Origin: JALHVH01 sp963773685
GTDB taxonomy: Bacteria > Acidobacteriota > Aminicenantia > Aminicenantales > Saccharicenantaceae
Direction of reading: 5' to 3'
NCBI GenBank assembly: GCA_963773685.1
Contig: CAVZBY010000006.1
Span: 1 to 64,000, forward strand
Length of the DNA: 64,000 nucleotides
Position numbers and translations under genes: made by a program
In this document: one piece after another, positions 1 to 9,435 of the stretch
How the letters are laid out: the number at the start of each line of letters is the position of its first letter
How positions within the stretch are numbered: position 1 is the first letter of the stretch
The notes under the pieces: generated by a model
Seen by the model: the letters and a program-made list of their open reading frames with translations, nothing else
Databases searched by the model: none
What the model was told of the DNA's origin: nothing

Positions 1-450
1 AGGAATAAGAATTCCCGGGTTCTGAGCGCGCCTTCAGTCGGGGTTCGGAGGTCGCCCCTCGACCCCAGACCCGGGAATCTGCGGGCAGGTTCCCCCATCA
101 CAAGAGCGATGGGGCCCCCTCCCGACTGGGGTTTACGGGGCGTACCTCCTCGCCCCACTCTCCTAGAACCATGGGCATAAGCCCGGACTCTGAATGACAC
201 TTCTCCCATTTCCGGTGGCCACGCCCTTAGTATCCGGGGAATCGCCTTTCTTGTTGTGCCATCTGATCAATGGCGCAGGGGTGATGCCTGGAGGAGGCCG
301 TCTGAGGGCGGAGCGGGCACGGTTCCTCGAACGGAGTTCGAGGAGAGCGAAGCCCGAAGCGAGAGCGATTTGACGCGCTGGGGCAAATCGCGTCCGACGG
401 AAGGCGCACCCCGAGCCGGGAATTCCTCCAGGCACGACAAGAAAGGCTGA
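1..450. other. Structured non-coding region downstream of rplQ
   Basis: No credible protein is encoded here. The region is rich in inverted repeats. Bases 244-260 pair with 431-447 over 17 positions with a single G-T wobble. Inside that stem sit a perfect 9-bp hairpin (324-332 with 336-344) and a perfect 8-bp hairpin (365-372 with 384-391). Further left are stems at about 92-99/108-114, 137-142/151-156 and 12-24/67-79. This could be a structured RNA, a miniature inverted-repeat element or old repeat debris. On the minus strand two short strings recall the P4 helix of RNase P RNA, but spacing and other conserved boxes do not fit. Function unknown. Confidence 0.45.
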
Positions 451-492
451 AGCCGGGTTCCTGTGGGGGATAATCCTCGGAATCGGGAGAAT

Positions 493-541
493 AAAAAAGC
501 GGCCGGAAGCCCGGGGCGTCCGCCCCGGCCTACGGCCGCTT
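493..541 (-). terminator. Rho-independent terminator after rplQ
   Basis: A GC-rich stem-loop (arms 497-505 and 533-541, with an inner stem of GC repeats) is followed on the minus strand by a run of six T (493-498). It lies 15 bases past the rplQ stop codon and closes the ribosomal supercluster. Confidence 0.88.
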
Positions 542-555
542 GTGGGACGTCGTCC

Positions 556-992
556 TCAGGCCTTGGCCTTCTTGAGGGGCGTTTTCTTCGCCTTTTCCTC
601 TTTGGTCTTATCCTTCTTCTTCTTGGCCTTCGCCTTGAATTCGGAACCGACGAGCTCCAGGACGGCCATCTCGGCCCCGTCGCCGGCCCGGGGGGCCAGC
701 TTGACGATCCGGGTGTAGCCGCCGGGCCGTTCCGTGAACCGCGGGCCGATCGTCTCGAACAGCTTCTTGACGACCGCCTCCTGGGTGATGTAGGCCGCGG
801 CCTGGCGCCGGGCGTGGAGGGTGTTCCGCTTGGCGAGCGTGATCATCTTCTCGGCGATGGGCTTGGCGGCCTTGGCCTTGGCCAGCGTCGTCCGCATCCG
901 CTCCTTGTCGATGATCGACGTCACCAGGTTGCGCAGGAGGGCCCTCCGGTGGGCGGAGTCCCTCCGCAGATATCGTTTCTTGACTTGATGCC

Positions 993-996
<4 letters not shown>
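556..996 (-). CDS. rplQ: 50S ribosomal protein L17
   Basis: This is large-subunit ribosomal protein L17, 146 residues. It begins MRHQVKKRYLRRD, and the family core (ALLRNLV, TTLAKAKAAKPIAEKMI) is intact. The C-terminal 25 residues are a lysine/alanine-rich tail longer than in short L17 proteins. The ATG overlaps the rpoA stop codon (ATGA), so translation is probably coupled, as in the usual alpha operon where rplQ follows rpoA. A terminator follows directly, so this is the last gene of the supercluster. Confidence 0.97.
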
Positions 997-2024
<1,028 letters not shown>

Positions 2025-2033
2025 GGGACCTCC

Positions 2034-2660
2034 TTATTTCGAATAAAGCTCGACGATCAAGTGCTCTTCGACCGGGATGCTGACGTCCGCCCTCTGGGGC
2101 AGGGCCAGGACGCGGCCCTTCATCCCGTCCCAGTCGGCCTCGAGCCAGCCGGGCATGGACTTGTTCTTGTTGGAGGCGACGAGCGCCTTCATGTCCTCGC
2201 TCCCGGCCGAACGGTCCTTGAAACGGACGACGTCCCCGACCTTGACGAGGGCCGAGGGAATGTTGACCTTATGGTCGTTGACGCAGAAGTGGCCGTGCGT
2301 GATGAGCTGGCGGGCGTGGGTCCGGGAGTGCGAAAAGCCCAGCATGTAGACGACGCTGTCGAGGCGCCGCTCGAGCATGGTCAGGAGGTTCTCGCCGGTG
2401 ACCCCGCGCATCCGCTCCGCCCTCTTGAAGAAGAGGCGGAACTGCTCCTCGGACATCCCGTAGAACCTTTTCAGCTTCTGCTTCTCGCGCAGCTGGATGG
2501 CGTACCCCAGGATCCGCTTGCGGGACCGGCCGTGCTGGCCCGGGGGGTAGGCCCTCCGCTCGACGGGGCACTTATCGGTCAGGCACTTGTGGCCCTTGAA
2601 GAACAGCTTCGTCTTTTCGACCCGGCACAGCCGGCAGTCGGCGGCTTGGAATCTTCCCAT
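2034..2660 (-). CDS. rpsD: 30S ribosomal protein S4
   Basis: S4 is a primary 16S rRNA-binding protein that starts 30S assembly. It has 208 residues. The N-terminus carries four cysteines (C9, C12, C26, C31), the zinc-binding form of S4. The S4 RNA-binding fold follows, with LERRLDSVVYMLGF and SRTHARQLITHGHF. In many bacteria S4 represses the alpha operon by binding its mRNA; whether it does so here cannot be seen. It lies 9 bases upstream of rpoA. Confidence 0.97.
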   Translation of the reverse strand: MGRFQAADCRLCRVEKTKLFFKGHKCLTDKCPVERRAYPPGQHGRSRKRILGYAIQLREKQKLKRFYGMSEEQFRLFFKRAERMRGVTGENLLTMLERRLDSVVYMLGFSHSRTHARQLITHGHFCVNDHKVNIPSALVKVGDVVRFKDRSAGSEDMKALVASNKNKSMPGWLEADWDGMKGRVLALPQRADVSIPVEEHLIVELYSK

Positions 2661-2686
2661 GGTTCGCTCCTTATCTCCTCATCCCC

Positions 2687-3079
2687 TCAGACCCGCCGGC
2701 GGCGCCGGACGCGGCAGCCGTTGTGGGGGATGGGGGTGACGTCCTTGATGGACTTGATCTCGAGGCCGGCGGCCTGGAGGGCCCGGATGGAGGACTCGCG
2801 GCCCGCCCCCGGCCCGGTGATCCGGACGTCGACGTAGCGGACGCCGTACTCCTTGGCCTTGACGGCGACGTCCTTGGCCGCCAGCTGGGCGGCGAACGGC
2901 GTCCCCTTCCGGGCGCCCTTGAAGCCCGAGGTGCCGGAGCTCGCCCAGCAGACGGTGTTCCCGGCGCTGTCGGCGATGGTGATGATGGTATTGTTGAACG
3001 TGGACTGGACGTGGGCCACGCCGTATCCGATCTCTCTGCGGACCTTTTTCTTCTTCGTCTTGACTTTGGCTTTCGGCAT
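2687..3079 (-). CDS. rpsK: 30S ribosomal protein S11
   Basis: S11 forms part of the 30S platform near the mRNA exit. It is 130 residues with the family signatures QSTFNNTIITI and GTSGFKGARKGTPFAAQ and a typical basic C-terminus (PIPHNGCRVRRRRRV). The N-terminus is a lysine-rich extension. It lies between rpsM and rpsD as in most bacteria. No frame break. Confidence 0.97.
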   Translation of the reverse strand: MPKAKVKTKKKKVRREIGYGVAHVQSTFNNTIITIADSAGNTVCWASSGTSGFKGARKGTPFAAQLAAKDVAVKAKEYGVRYVDVRITGPGAGRESSIRALQAAGLEIKSIKDVTPIPHNGCRVRRRRRV

Positions 3080-3095
3080 GTGTGCGCTCCCTCAA

Positions 3096-3473
3096 TCAGG
3101 CTTTCTTGGCGTCTCTCTTGATCGTCCGGCCCCGCGGCCCCTTGCGCGTCCGGGCGTTGGTCTTGGTCCTCTGGCCCCGGACCGGCAGCTTCCTCTTGTG
3201 ACGGAACCCGCGATAGCAGCCGATGTCGATCAGCCGCTTGATGTTCATCGTCACTTCCTTGCGGAGATCGCCCTCGATCTTCTCCCGCTTCTCGATGATC
3301 TGCCGGATCTTGTTGATCTCGTCCTCGGACAGGGCCTTGACCTTCTTGTCCTTGTCGATCTTGGCCTCTTCGAGGATCAGCTTGGATTTGGACCTGCCGA
3401 TCCCGTAGATGTAGGTCAGGCCGATCTCGATCCGCTTGTCCGGGGGAAGGGTGATGCCTGCGATTCTTGCCAT
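3096..3473 (-). CDS. rpsM: 30S ribosomal protein S13
   Basis: S13 sits in the 30S head and bridges to the large subunit and P-site tRNA. It is 125 residues, starting MARIAGITLP, with the helical hairpin IYGIGRSKSKLIL and the basic tail KTNARTRKGPRG typical of the family. It lies 12 bases downstream of rpmJ and 16 bases before rpsK. Confidence 0.97.
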   Translation of the reverse strand: MARIAGITLPPDKRIEIGLTYIYGIGRSKSKLILEEAKIDKDKKVKALSEDEINKIRQIIEKREKIEGDLRKEVTMNIKRLIDIGCYRGFRHKRKLPVRGQRTKTNARTRKGPRGRTIKRDAKKA

Positions 3474-3485
3474 GTTGACCTCGTC

Positions 3486-3599
3486 TTATCCTTGTTTTTG
3501 CTTATGCCTCGGGTTGACGCAGATGACCCTGACGTTCCCTTTCCGCTTGATGATCTTGCAGTTCCTGCAGATCTTCTTGACCGACGCTCTGACTTTCAT
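3486..3599 (-). CDS. rpmJ: 50S ribosomal protein L36
   Basis: This 37-residue gene encodes the zinc-binding large-subunit protein L36. It starts MKVRASVKKICRNCK and ends NPRHKQKQG. The conserved C-x2-C, C and H ligands are present (C11, C14, C27, H32), which is the zinc-containing form. It lies between infA and rpsM, its usual place. Confidence 0.95.
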   Translation of the reverse strand: MKVRASVKKICRNCKIIKRKGNVRVICVNPRHKQKQG

Positions 3600-3610
3600 G
3601 ATGATGTCCT

Positions 3611-3829
3611 CTATTTGAATCGATAGGTGATCCGTCCCTTGGTCAGGTCGTAGGGGGACAGCTCCACCAGGACCCGGTCCCCCGGGAGGATGCGGATGAA
3701 GTGCTTCCGCATCTTGCCGGAGATGTGGGCCAGGATGACGTGCTTGTTCGTCAGCTCGACCCGGAACATCGCGTTGGGCAGGGTCTCCAGGACGACCCCC
3801 TCGGCCTCGAACACGTCCTGTTTAGGCAT
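3611..3829 (-). CDS. infA: Translation initiation factor IF-1
   Basis: IF-1 blocks the 30S A site during initiation. The OB-fold protein is 72 residues if started at MPKQDVFEAEG. This start matches the family length; a longer frame begins 18 bases upstream but adds a non-family leader. Core motifs ANAMFRVEL-like (PNAMFRVELTN), AHISGKMRKHFIRILPGD and SPYDLTKGRITYRFK are intact. The start lies inside the last codons of map, suggesting coupled translation. Confidence 0.96.
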   Translation of the reverse strand: MPKQDVFEAEGVVLETLPNAMFRVELTNKHVILAHISGKMRKHFIRILPGDRVLVELSPYDLTKGRITYRFK

Positions 3830-4617
3830 GCAGGCTCTCCTTGTCAAGGGCGTTCCCGGCGTAGGCCGCGTCCCCGGCGCTCAGGATCTCGATCCCGTAC
3901 GCCGTGCAGGCGACCGTGTGCTCGTAGTGGGCGGCGAGGCTCCGGTCCTTCGTCACGGCCGTCCAGCCGTTGCCGGAGGATCTCGACCTCCCAGTCCCCC
4001 ATGGCGATCATCGGCTCGATGGCCAGGACGAGGCCCGGGCGGATCTTCGGGCCGTGCCCGGGAAGCCCGAAGTTCGGGACCTGGGGCTCCTCGTGGAGCG
4101 ACCGGCCGATGCCGTGCCCGACGAAGGCCCGGATGACCGAGAACCCGTCGGCTTCGACGCGCTTCTGGACGGCGGCCGAGATGTCCGAGACGCGTCCGCC
4201 CTCCTTCATCGCCGCGACGCCCGCCAGGAACGAGTCCCGGGCGGCCGCGATGAGCCGGGCGGCGGCGGGATCGATCTCCCCCACCGGGAGGGTGACCGTC
4301 GCGTCGCCGTAGAACCCCTCGGACAGCACGCCGTAGTCCAGGCTGACGATGTCGCCTTCGCGCAGGACCCGGTCCGAGGGGATGCCGTGGACGATCTCCT
4401 CGTTGACCGAGGCGCAGAGCGAGGCGGGGAAGCCGCGGTAGCCCTTGAACGCGGGGATCGCGCCCATCTCCCGGGTCCGCCGCTCGGCGTAGGCGTCGAG
4501 GTCCCGGGTCGTGACGCCCGGGGCGACGAGAGGGGCGAGCTCGGCGAGGATCTGGGCCACGATCCGCGAGCTGCGGCGCATGGCCCGGATCTCCTCCTCG
4601 GTCTTGTAGACGATCAT
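3822..4617 (-). CDS. map: Methionine aminopeptidase type I (one frameshift)
   Basis: This enzyme removes the initiator methionine from nascent proteins using a dinuclear metal site. The frame from 4617 (MIVYKTEEEIRAMR) contains the metal ligands in LDYGV and YGDAT, the histidine in VGHGIGRSLHEEP and the glutamate in LAIEPM. Near 3975 the frame shifts. The continuation (HTVACTAYGIEIL, with the last glutamate ligand) ends at 3822, overlapping infA by 8 bases. Joined length is about 264 residues, normal for the family. It lies between adk and infA, a common arrangement. Confidence 0.94.
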
Positions 4618-5282
4618 CCCCGCGCGCCCGTCCTCCCGGCCCCGAGGGCCGCGTCCAGGATCTCCCGGATGGCCGCGGCCGTCGCGTCCATCCCCTCCTC
4701 CCCGTCCACCCGGTGGAGGGTCCCCTTCTTCCCGTAATAGGCCAGGAGCGGCTCCGTCTTTTCCGCGTAGACCCGGAGGCGCTCCCGGACGATCTCGGGC
4801 TTGTCGTCCTCGCGGCCGGCGAGCGTCCCGCGGCAGGCGTCGCAGACGCCCTCCCGGGCCGGCTTCCGGACGATCAGGTTGAACACCGCCCCGCAGTCGG
4901 GGCAGGACCGCCGGCTCGCCAGCCTGCGGACGATCTCCTCGGCGGAGACGTCGATGGCGATGACGATCTCGGGACGGTCCGGGTCGAGGGCTTCGACGTC
5001 CTTGGCCTGGGCCATGGTCCTCGGATAGCCGTCGAGGATGTAGCCGTCCCGGCAGTCCGGCCGGGAGATCCGCTCCCGGACCAGGCCCAGGACGATCTCG
5101 TCCCGGACGAGGCCGCCCTGTTTCATCGCCGCTTCGGCCTCGCGCCCGAGCGGCGTCCCTTCCTGGACGGCCTGGCGGAGAAGGTCCCCGGTGGAGATCC
5201 TCGGGAAGCCGTAGCGCTTCACGATCAAGTCTCCCTGGGTCCCTTTGCCGCCCCCGGGCGGGCCGAGGAGGATGATCCTCAT
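4614..5282 (-). CDS. adk: Adenylate kinase
   Basis: Adenylate kinase interconverts ATP + AMP and two ADP. It is 222 residues. The P-loop GPPGGGKGT starts at residue 7, followed by STGDLLR (AMP binding) and DGYPRT. It is the long form, with a zinc-type LID bearing CPDC and CDAC cysteine pairs (about residues 129-152). The ATG overlaps the secY stop (ATGA) and its stop overlaps the map start, so the secY-adk-map trio is tightly coupled. Confidence 0.96.
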   Translation of the reverse strand: MRIILLGPPGGGKGTQGDLIVKRYGFPRISTGDLLRQAVQEGTPLGREAEAAMKQGGLVRDEIVLGLVRERISRPDCRDGYILDGYPRTMAQAKDVEALDPDRPEIVIAIDVSAEEIVRRLASRRSCPDCGAVFNLIVRKPAREGVCDACRGTLAGREDDKPEIVRERLRVYAEKTEPLLAYYGKKGTLHRVDGEEGMDATAAAIREILDAALGAGRTGARG

Positions 5283-6661
5283 CCCCTTCTCCCCTTGATC
5301 CGGCTCCGCCGCATGAAGCCGTCGTAGTGACGCATGACGAGCTGGGCCTCGATCTGCTGGAGGGTGTCCATCGCGACGCCGACGACGATGAGGATGGACG
5401 TCCCGCCGAAGTAGAAGTCGACCTGCATCCCCTGCGTGATCCACTTCGGCAGGTTCGCGTCGAGGAAGGCGCCGATGAGCGGCAGGCTCTGGACCTTGAA
5501 CCCGGTCATCAGGAACTCGGGCAGGATGGCGATGGCCGCGAGGTAGATGGCGCCGACCAGGGTGATCCGCGACAGGATGTCGTCGATGTGGTCCGAGGTG
5601 TTCTTCCCCGGCCGGATGCCCGGGATGAACCCGCCGTACTTGCGGAGGTTCTCGGCGACATCGACCGGGTTGAAGATGATGGACACGTAGAAGTAGGTGA
5701 AGAAGATGATGGCCGCGACGTAGAACAGGTTGTAGAGCGGCATGCCCGGGCTGAACTGGCTGGCGATCGTCTGGAAGATGGGGACCTTGACGAGCTGGGC
5801 GAGGGTCGGCGGGATGGTGATGATCGAGGCGGCGAAGATGATCGGGATGACGCCGCCGGTGTTCACCCGGAGCGGCAGGTGCGTGCTCTGGCCGCCGTAG
5901 ACCTTGCGGCCGACGACCCTCTTGGCGTAGGACACCGGGATGCGGCGCTGGCCGCGCTCGACGAAGACGATGAAGCCGATGACGGCGACCATCATGACGC
6001 CGAGGAAGATGAGCTTCAGGGGGTCCATCGCGCCCGTCCGGAGCCCGGAGACGACGCTGTTGAGGCCGCGCGGGAAATCGACGACGATCCCGGCGAAGAT
6101 GATCAGCGAGATGCCGTTGCCGATGCCCCGCTCGGAGATCTGCTCGCCGAGCCACATGACGAAGACCGTGCCGGTGGTCAGGGTCAGGATGGTCAGGAGC
6201 TTGAAGCCGATGCCCGGGTTGGGGACGATGGGCGCCCCGCCGGGGCTCTTCAGCGCCTCGAGGAAGATGGCGATGCCGAAGGCCTGGATGAGGCAGATGG
6301 CGATCGTGCCGTACCGGGTGTACTGGGTGATCTTCTTCCGGCCGAGCTCGCCTTCCTTGGAGAGCCGCTCGAGGTAGGGCCAGACGACCTGGAGCAGCTG
6401 GAGGATGATCGACGAGCTGATGTAGGGCATGATCCCCAGGGCGAAGATGGTCATCCGGGACATGTTCCGCCCGGAGAACAGGTCGATGAACCCGAGGATG
6501 GACCCCTTCTGGGCCTGCCAGAACTCGGCCAGGGCGACGCCGCTGATCCCGGGGTTCGGGATCTGCGCGCCGATGCGGTAGACGGCCAGCAGGAGGAGGG
6601 TGAAGATGACCCTCTTCCGGAGCTCCGGGATGCTGAAGATGTTGCGGATACTGTCGAGCAT
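5279..6661 (-). CDS. secY: Preprotein translocase subunit SecY
   Basis: SecY is the protein-conducting channel of the Sec translocon in the inner membrane. It is 460 residues with about ten predicted membrane segments, starting MLDSIRNIFSIPELRKR. The plug region (PNPGI), the cytoplasmic loop KITQYTRYGT and the conserved loop RRIPVSYAKRVVG can be read. The start shares one base with the rplO stop. The partner secE is at 31258-31471 in this same supercluster. No frame break. Confidence 0.97.
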   Translation of the reverse strand: MLDSIRNIFSIPELRKRVIFTLLLLAVYRIGAQIPNPGISGVALAEFWQAQKGSILGFIDLFSGRNMSRMTIFALGIMPYISSSIILQLLQVVWPYLERLSKEGELGRKKITQYTRYGTIAICLIQAFGIAIFLEALKSPGGAPIVPNPGIGFKLLTILTLTTGTVFVMWLGEQISERGIGNGISLIIFAGIVVDFPRGLNSVVSGLRTGAMDPLKLIFLGVMMVAVIGFIVFVERGQRRIPVSYAKRVVGRKVYGGQSTHLPLRVNTGGVIPIIFAASIITIPPTLAQLVKVPIFQTIASQFSPGMPLYNLFYVAAIIFFTYFYVSIIFNPVDVAENLRKYGGFIPGIRPGKNTSDHIDDILSRITLVGAIYLAAIAILPEFLMTGFKVQSLPLIGAFLDANLPKWITQGMQVDFYFGGTSILIVVGVAMDTLQQIEAQLVMRHYDGFMRRSRIKGRRG

Positions 6662-7110
6662 TAGCGTTTCCCGATAAGGAGGGCCTTGCCGCCCGCCTCC
6701 TCGATCTTCTTTCGGGCGGATTCGGAGAACTTATGGGCGCTGACGGACTTGGCCGACGTGACGGTCCCGCGGCCGAGGACCTTCACCCGGGCGGACGCCT
6801 TCCGGCTCAACAGCCCGGCGGCGACGAGGTCCTCGGGCCCGATGGCGGCCTTGGCGATCTTGTCCAGCCGGTCCAGGTTGACCTCGGCGTACTCCTCCCG
6901 GAAGATGTTGGTGAACCCGCGCTTGGGGACCCTCCGGGCCAGAGGCATCTGACCGCCTTCGAAATCCCTCATCCGCGAGTAGCCGGCGCCCTGGAGCTGG
7001 CCCTTGCTTCCCTTCCCGGCGGTCTTGCCGGTCCCGGAGCCGGGGCCGCGCCCCACCCTCTTCCTGTTCGTCTTCGACCCGGCGGCCGGGCGCAGTTGGC
7101 TGAGGTTCAT
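6661..7110 (-). CDS. rplO: 50S ribosomal protein L15
   Basis: L15 binds 23S rRNA late in 50S assembly. It is 149 residues with the glycine-rich N-terminal extension (RVGRGPGSGTGKTAGKGSKGQ) and FEGGQMPLARRVPKRGF typical of the family. The ATG overlaps the rpmD stop (ATGA). It directly precedes secY, the conserved spc-operon order. Confidence 0.97.
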   Translation of the reverse strand: MNLSQLRPAAGSKTNRKRVGRGPGSGTGKTAGKGSKGQLQGAGYSRMRDFEGGQMPLARRVPKRGFTNIFREEYAEVNLDRLDKIAKAAIGPEDLVAAGLLSRKASARVKVLGRGTVTSAKSVSAHKFSESARKKIEEAGGKALLIGKR

Positions 7111-7338
7111 TGTTCCTCCGACGCTTCCACTTTCAAGAGATGGGAGATCTTGTTGATCATGCCCCGGACCTCCGGGGTGTTCGGGCGGACGACCTCCGAA
7201 TCGATCTTCCTCAGGCCCAGCCCCCGCGCCGTCGCCCGCTGGATCGGGCGGGTAGCCGATCAGGCTGCGGACGAGCCGGATCCTGAGGAACGGGGCCCCC
7301 TCGGGCGCCCGGACCGTTTTCTTGTCCTTCTTTGTCAT
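7107..7338 (-). CDS. rpmD: 50S ribosomal protein L30 (one frameshift)
   Basis: L30 is a small 23S rRNA-binding protein. The N-terminal half reads LRIRLVRSLIG; near 7250 one base too many breaks the frame. The continuation reads QRATARGLGLRKID and VRGMINKISHLL, the family's second half, and ends EASEEQ at 7107. Joined length is about 76 residues, with an N-terminal extension of about 16 residues. Start and stop overlap rpsE and rplO by ATGA motifs. Confidence 0.92.
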
Positions 7339-7854
7339 GGCGTGACCTTCACTTTCCCCCGGGTCCGGGCGACGGCCTCGGGACTCCGGAGCGTCCTCAG
7401 GGCCTCGATCGTGGCGTTGGCGACGCTGATGGGGTTGGAGCTGCGGATGGACTTGGTCAGGATGTCCTTGATGCCCGCCAGCTGCATGATGACCCGGACG
7501 GCGCCCCCGGCGATGACGCCGGTCCCCTTCGAGGCGGGCCTGAGGATGACGACTCCGGCCCCGTCGACGCCCTTGATGAGGTGGGGAATGGTCGTGTCGG
7601 CGAGCGGTACGTCGATCATGTTCTTCTTGGCGGCCTGGACGGCCTTGGCGATGGCCTGGGGGACCTCCCGGGCCTTGCCCTTGCCGATGCCGATCTTCGC
7701 CCCGCTCGTTGCCGACGGCCACGAGGGCCGAGAAGCTGAGGTTCTTGCCGCCCTTGACGACCTTCGTCACCCGGCGGATGGAGATGACCTGATCCTTGAA
7801 CTCGGGGTCTTCCTCGACGCCGGGCCGTCTGAATTGTTGATTGTACACGCTCAT
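7335..7854 (-). CDS. rpsE: 30S ribosomal protein S5 (one frameshift)
   Basis: S5 contributes to decoding accuracy and mRNA unwinding at the 30S entry channel. The start frame gives MSVYNQQFRRPG, the double-stranded RNA-binding fold VISIRRVTKVVKGGK and LVAVGNERG. Near 7706 the frame shifts, and the rest continues with MIDVPLADTTIPH, RPASKGTGVIAGG and NPISVANATIEAL to 7335. Joined length of about 172 residues is normal. It lies between rplR and rpmD. Confidence 0.94.
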
Positions 7855-7876
7855 TCCTCCTTGCTGCGGCCCGCGA

Positions 7877-8251
7877 CTAAAAATCGATGCCCTCTTTCCT
7901 CATGGCGTCGGCCAGGGCCTTGATCCGCCCGTGATAGAGATAGGTGCCGCGGTCGAAGACGATCCGGTCGATCTTCTTCGCCTTCAGCCGCCCGGCCAGG
8001 AGCTCGCCGAGGACCTCGGCGGCGGCCTTGTTCTTGGTGTTCCGGCTCCGGTCCTTGAACTCCTTCTCCAGGGTCGAGGCCGCGGCCAGGACGGCGTTGG
8101 CCGTGTCGTCGACGACCTGGGTGTAGATGTACAGGTTGCTCTTGAAGACGTGGACGCGGGGACGCGCGGCCGTTCCCCGGACGCGCTCCGCGATCCGCTT
8201 CCTCAGGCGTTCCTTGCGGGCCCTTTTGACCTTCGAGCGATCTTTAAGCAC
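7877..8251 (-). CDS. rplR: 50S ribosomal protein L18
   Basis: L18 binds 5S rRNA in the central protuberance. It is 124 residues, with RPRVHVFKSNLYIYTQVVDD and the C-terminal FDRGTYLYHGRIKALADAMR. The start codon is GTG (8251), placed inside the end of rplF with an 8-base overlap. A leucine/lysine start (MLKDRSKVKRARKERLRKR) fits the family. Confidence 0.96.
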   Translation of the reverse strand: MLKDRSKVKRARKERLRKRIAERVRGTAARPRVHVFKSNLYIYTQVVDDTANAVLAAASTLEKEFKDRSRNTKNKAAAEVLGELLAGRLKAKKIDRIVFDRGTYLYHGRIKALADAMRKEGIDF

Positions 8252-8790
8252 CGGTCACCCCTGCCTTTCGTTCCTTCTTGATGAGCTTCTCGCCGACGTA
8301 CCGGACCCCCTTCTGCTTGTAGGGGTCGGGCTTGCGGAAGCTCTTGATCTCGTAGGCCATCTGGCCCACGCGCTGTTTGTCGATGCCCCGGACCGTGATG
8401 AGGGTCGGCTTCTCGGCGACGATCTCGATGCCCTCCGGGATGTCGTAGACGACGGGCTTGGCGTAGCCCAGGCTCAGCTCGAGCCTGTTCTTGTCGACCT
8501 TGGCCTTGTAGCCGACGCCGACGATCTCCAGCTGTCTGGAGTATCCCTCGGAGACGCCCGTGACGGCGTTCTGGGCCAGGCTGCGGCACAGGCCGTGGAG
8601 CGTCCGCTGGTCCTGGCTGTCGTCGGCCCGCTTCAGGACGAGCGTTTCGCCCTCCACGGCGGCTTCGATGCCGGGATACAGGGGGGTCGTGAGCTTCCCC
8701 TTCTTCCCCTCGAACTCGATCCGGTCCGGGTACGGGACGACCTTCACGCCCGGCGGCAGCTTGACGGGTTTCTTTCCGACTCGTCGACAT
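8244..8790 (-). CDS. rplF: 50S ribosomal protein L6 (frameshift in first codons)
   Basis: L6 sits near the factor-binding site of the 50S subunit. Family motifs are read from RVGKKPVKLPPGVKV through GYSRQLEIVGVGYKA to DPYKQKGVRYVGEKLIKKE. The only ATG in a fitting place (8790) is out of frame by one base with the rest. Removing one base near 8785 gives the expected MSRVGKKP start. The break is therefore a likely error rather than a real change. It lies between rpsH and rplR. Confidence 0.93.
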
Positions 8791-8814
8791 TTTATTTCCC
8801 TCGCGTTCAGGTTC

Positions 8815-9215
8815 CTACCAGATCGAGCAGAGGACCTCGCCGCCGACGCCCGGTCTCCTCGCACTTCTTCCCCGACATGAGGCCCCGGGAGGTCGTGACG
8901 ATGACGAGCCCCAGCCCGTCCAGGACCTTCGGGACCGAGTCCTTCGTGCAGTAGATCCGGCAGCCGGGCGTGCTGATCCGGCGAAGCCCGGAGATGGCGG
9001 CCCGGTTGTCCTCGGTGTACTTCAGGGTGAGGTTCAGGCTCGCCCTGGACCTTGTCCTCGACGACCTTGTAGTTCCGGATGAAGCCTTCCTCCTTGAGGA
9101 TCTTGGCGATCTCGACCTTGATCCGGGACGAGGGGAGGCTGACCTCTTTTTTCCGCGCCTTGGCGGCGTTCCGAATCCGTGTCAGCATATCGGCGATCGG
9201 GTCCGTGAGATTCAT
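8815..9215 (-). CDS. rpsH: 30S ribosomal protein S8 (two frameshifts)
   Basis: S8 binds helix 21 of 16S rRNA, and in E. coli it also represses the spc operon. The start frame reads MNLTDPIADMLTRIRNA. After a break near 9047 the frame reads LKYTEDNRAAISGLRRIS and GLVIVTTSRGLMSGKK. After another break near 8852 it ends GVGGEVLCSIW at 8815, the classic S8 C-terminus. Joined length of about 133 residues is normal. Confidence 0.92.
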
Positions 9216-9235
9216 GGGCGTGTCCTTTCCGTGAT

Positions 9236-9421
9236 TTACCAGGAGGCCTTGGTGATGCCGGGGATCTCGCCCTTGAGGGCCAGTTCGCGGAAGCAGAGCC
9301 GGCACATGTCGAACTTCCGGTAATAGCCCCGGGAACGTCCGCAGATCCGGCAGCGCTTGCGCGTCCGGATGGCGAACTTGGGCTTCCTGAGATATTTGGC
9401 GAAACGGGCTGTAGTCGACAC
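9236..9421 (-). CDS. rpsN: 30S ribosomal protein S14, zinc form
   Basis: This is the short type-Z S14, 61 residues, with the zinc ligands in CRICGRSRGYYRKFDMCRLC. The start is set at the GTG at 9421. It gives exactly the family length and sits 5 bases after a strong ribosome-binding site (GGGAGGT, 9425-9431 on the minus strand). An upstream ATG would add six non-family residues. Confidence 0.95.
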   Translation of the reverse strand: MSTTARFAKYLRKPKFAIRTRKRCRICGRSRGYYRKFDMCRLCFRELALKGEIPGITKASW

Positions 9422-9435
9422 TTTGACCTCCCTGA

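Noticed and set aside
163..435. 90-codon open frame on the minus strand near the window start
   Set aside because: Composition is Arg/Pro-rich without any family feature, it has no ribosome-binding site and it coincides with strong inverted repeats.
1..450. RNase P RNA on the minus strand
   Set aside because: Two P4-like words match, and a GTAAACCCC word lies between them, but they are only about 45 and 110 bases apart and the other conserved boxes are missing. Kept only as a question for a covariance search.
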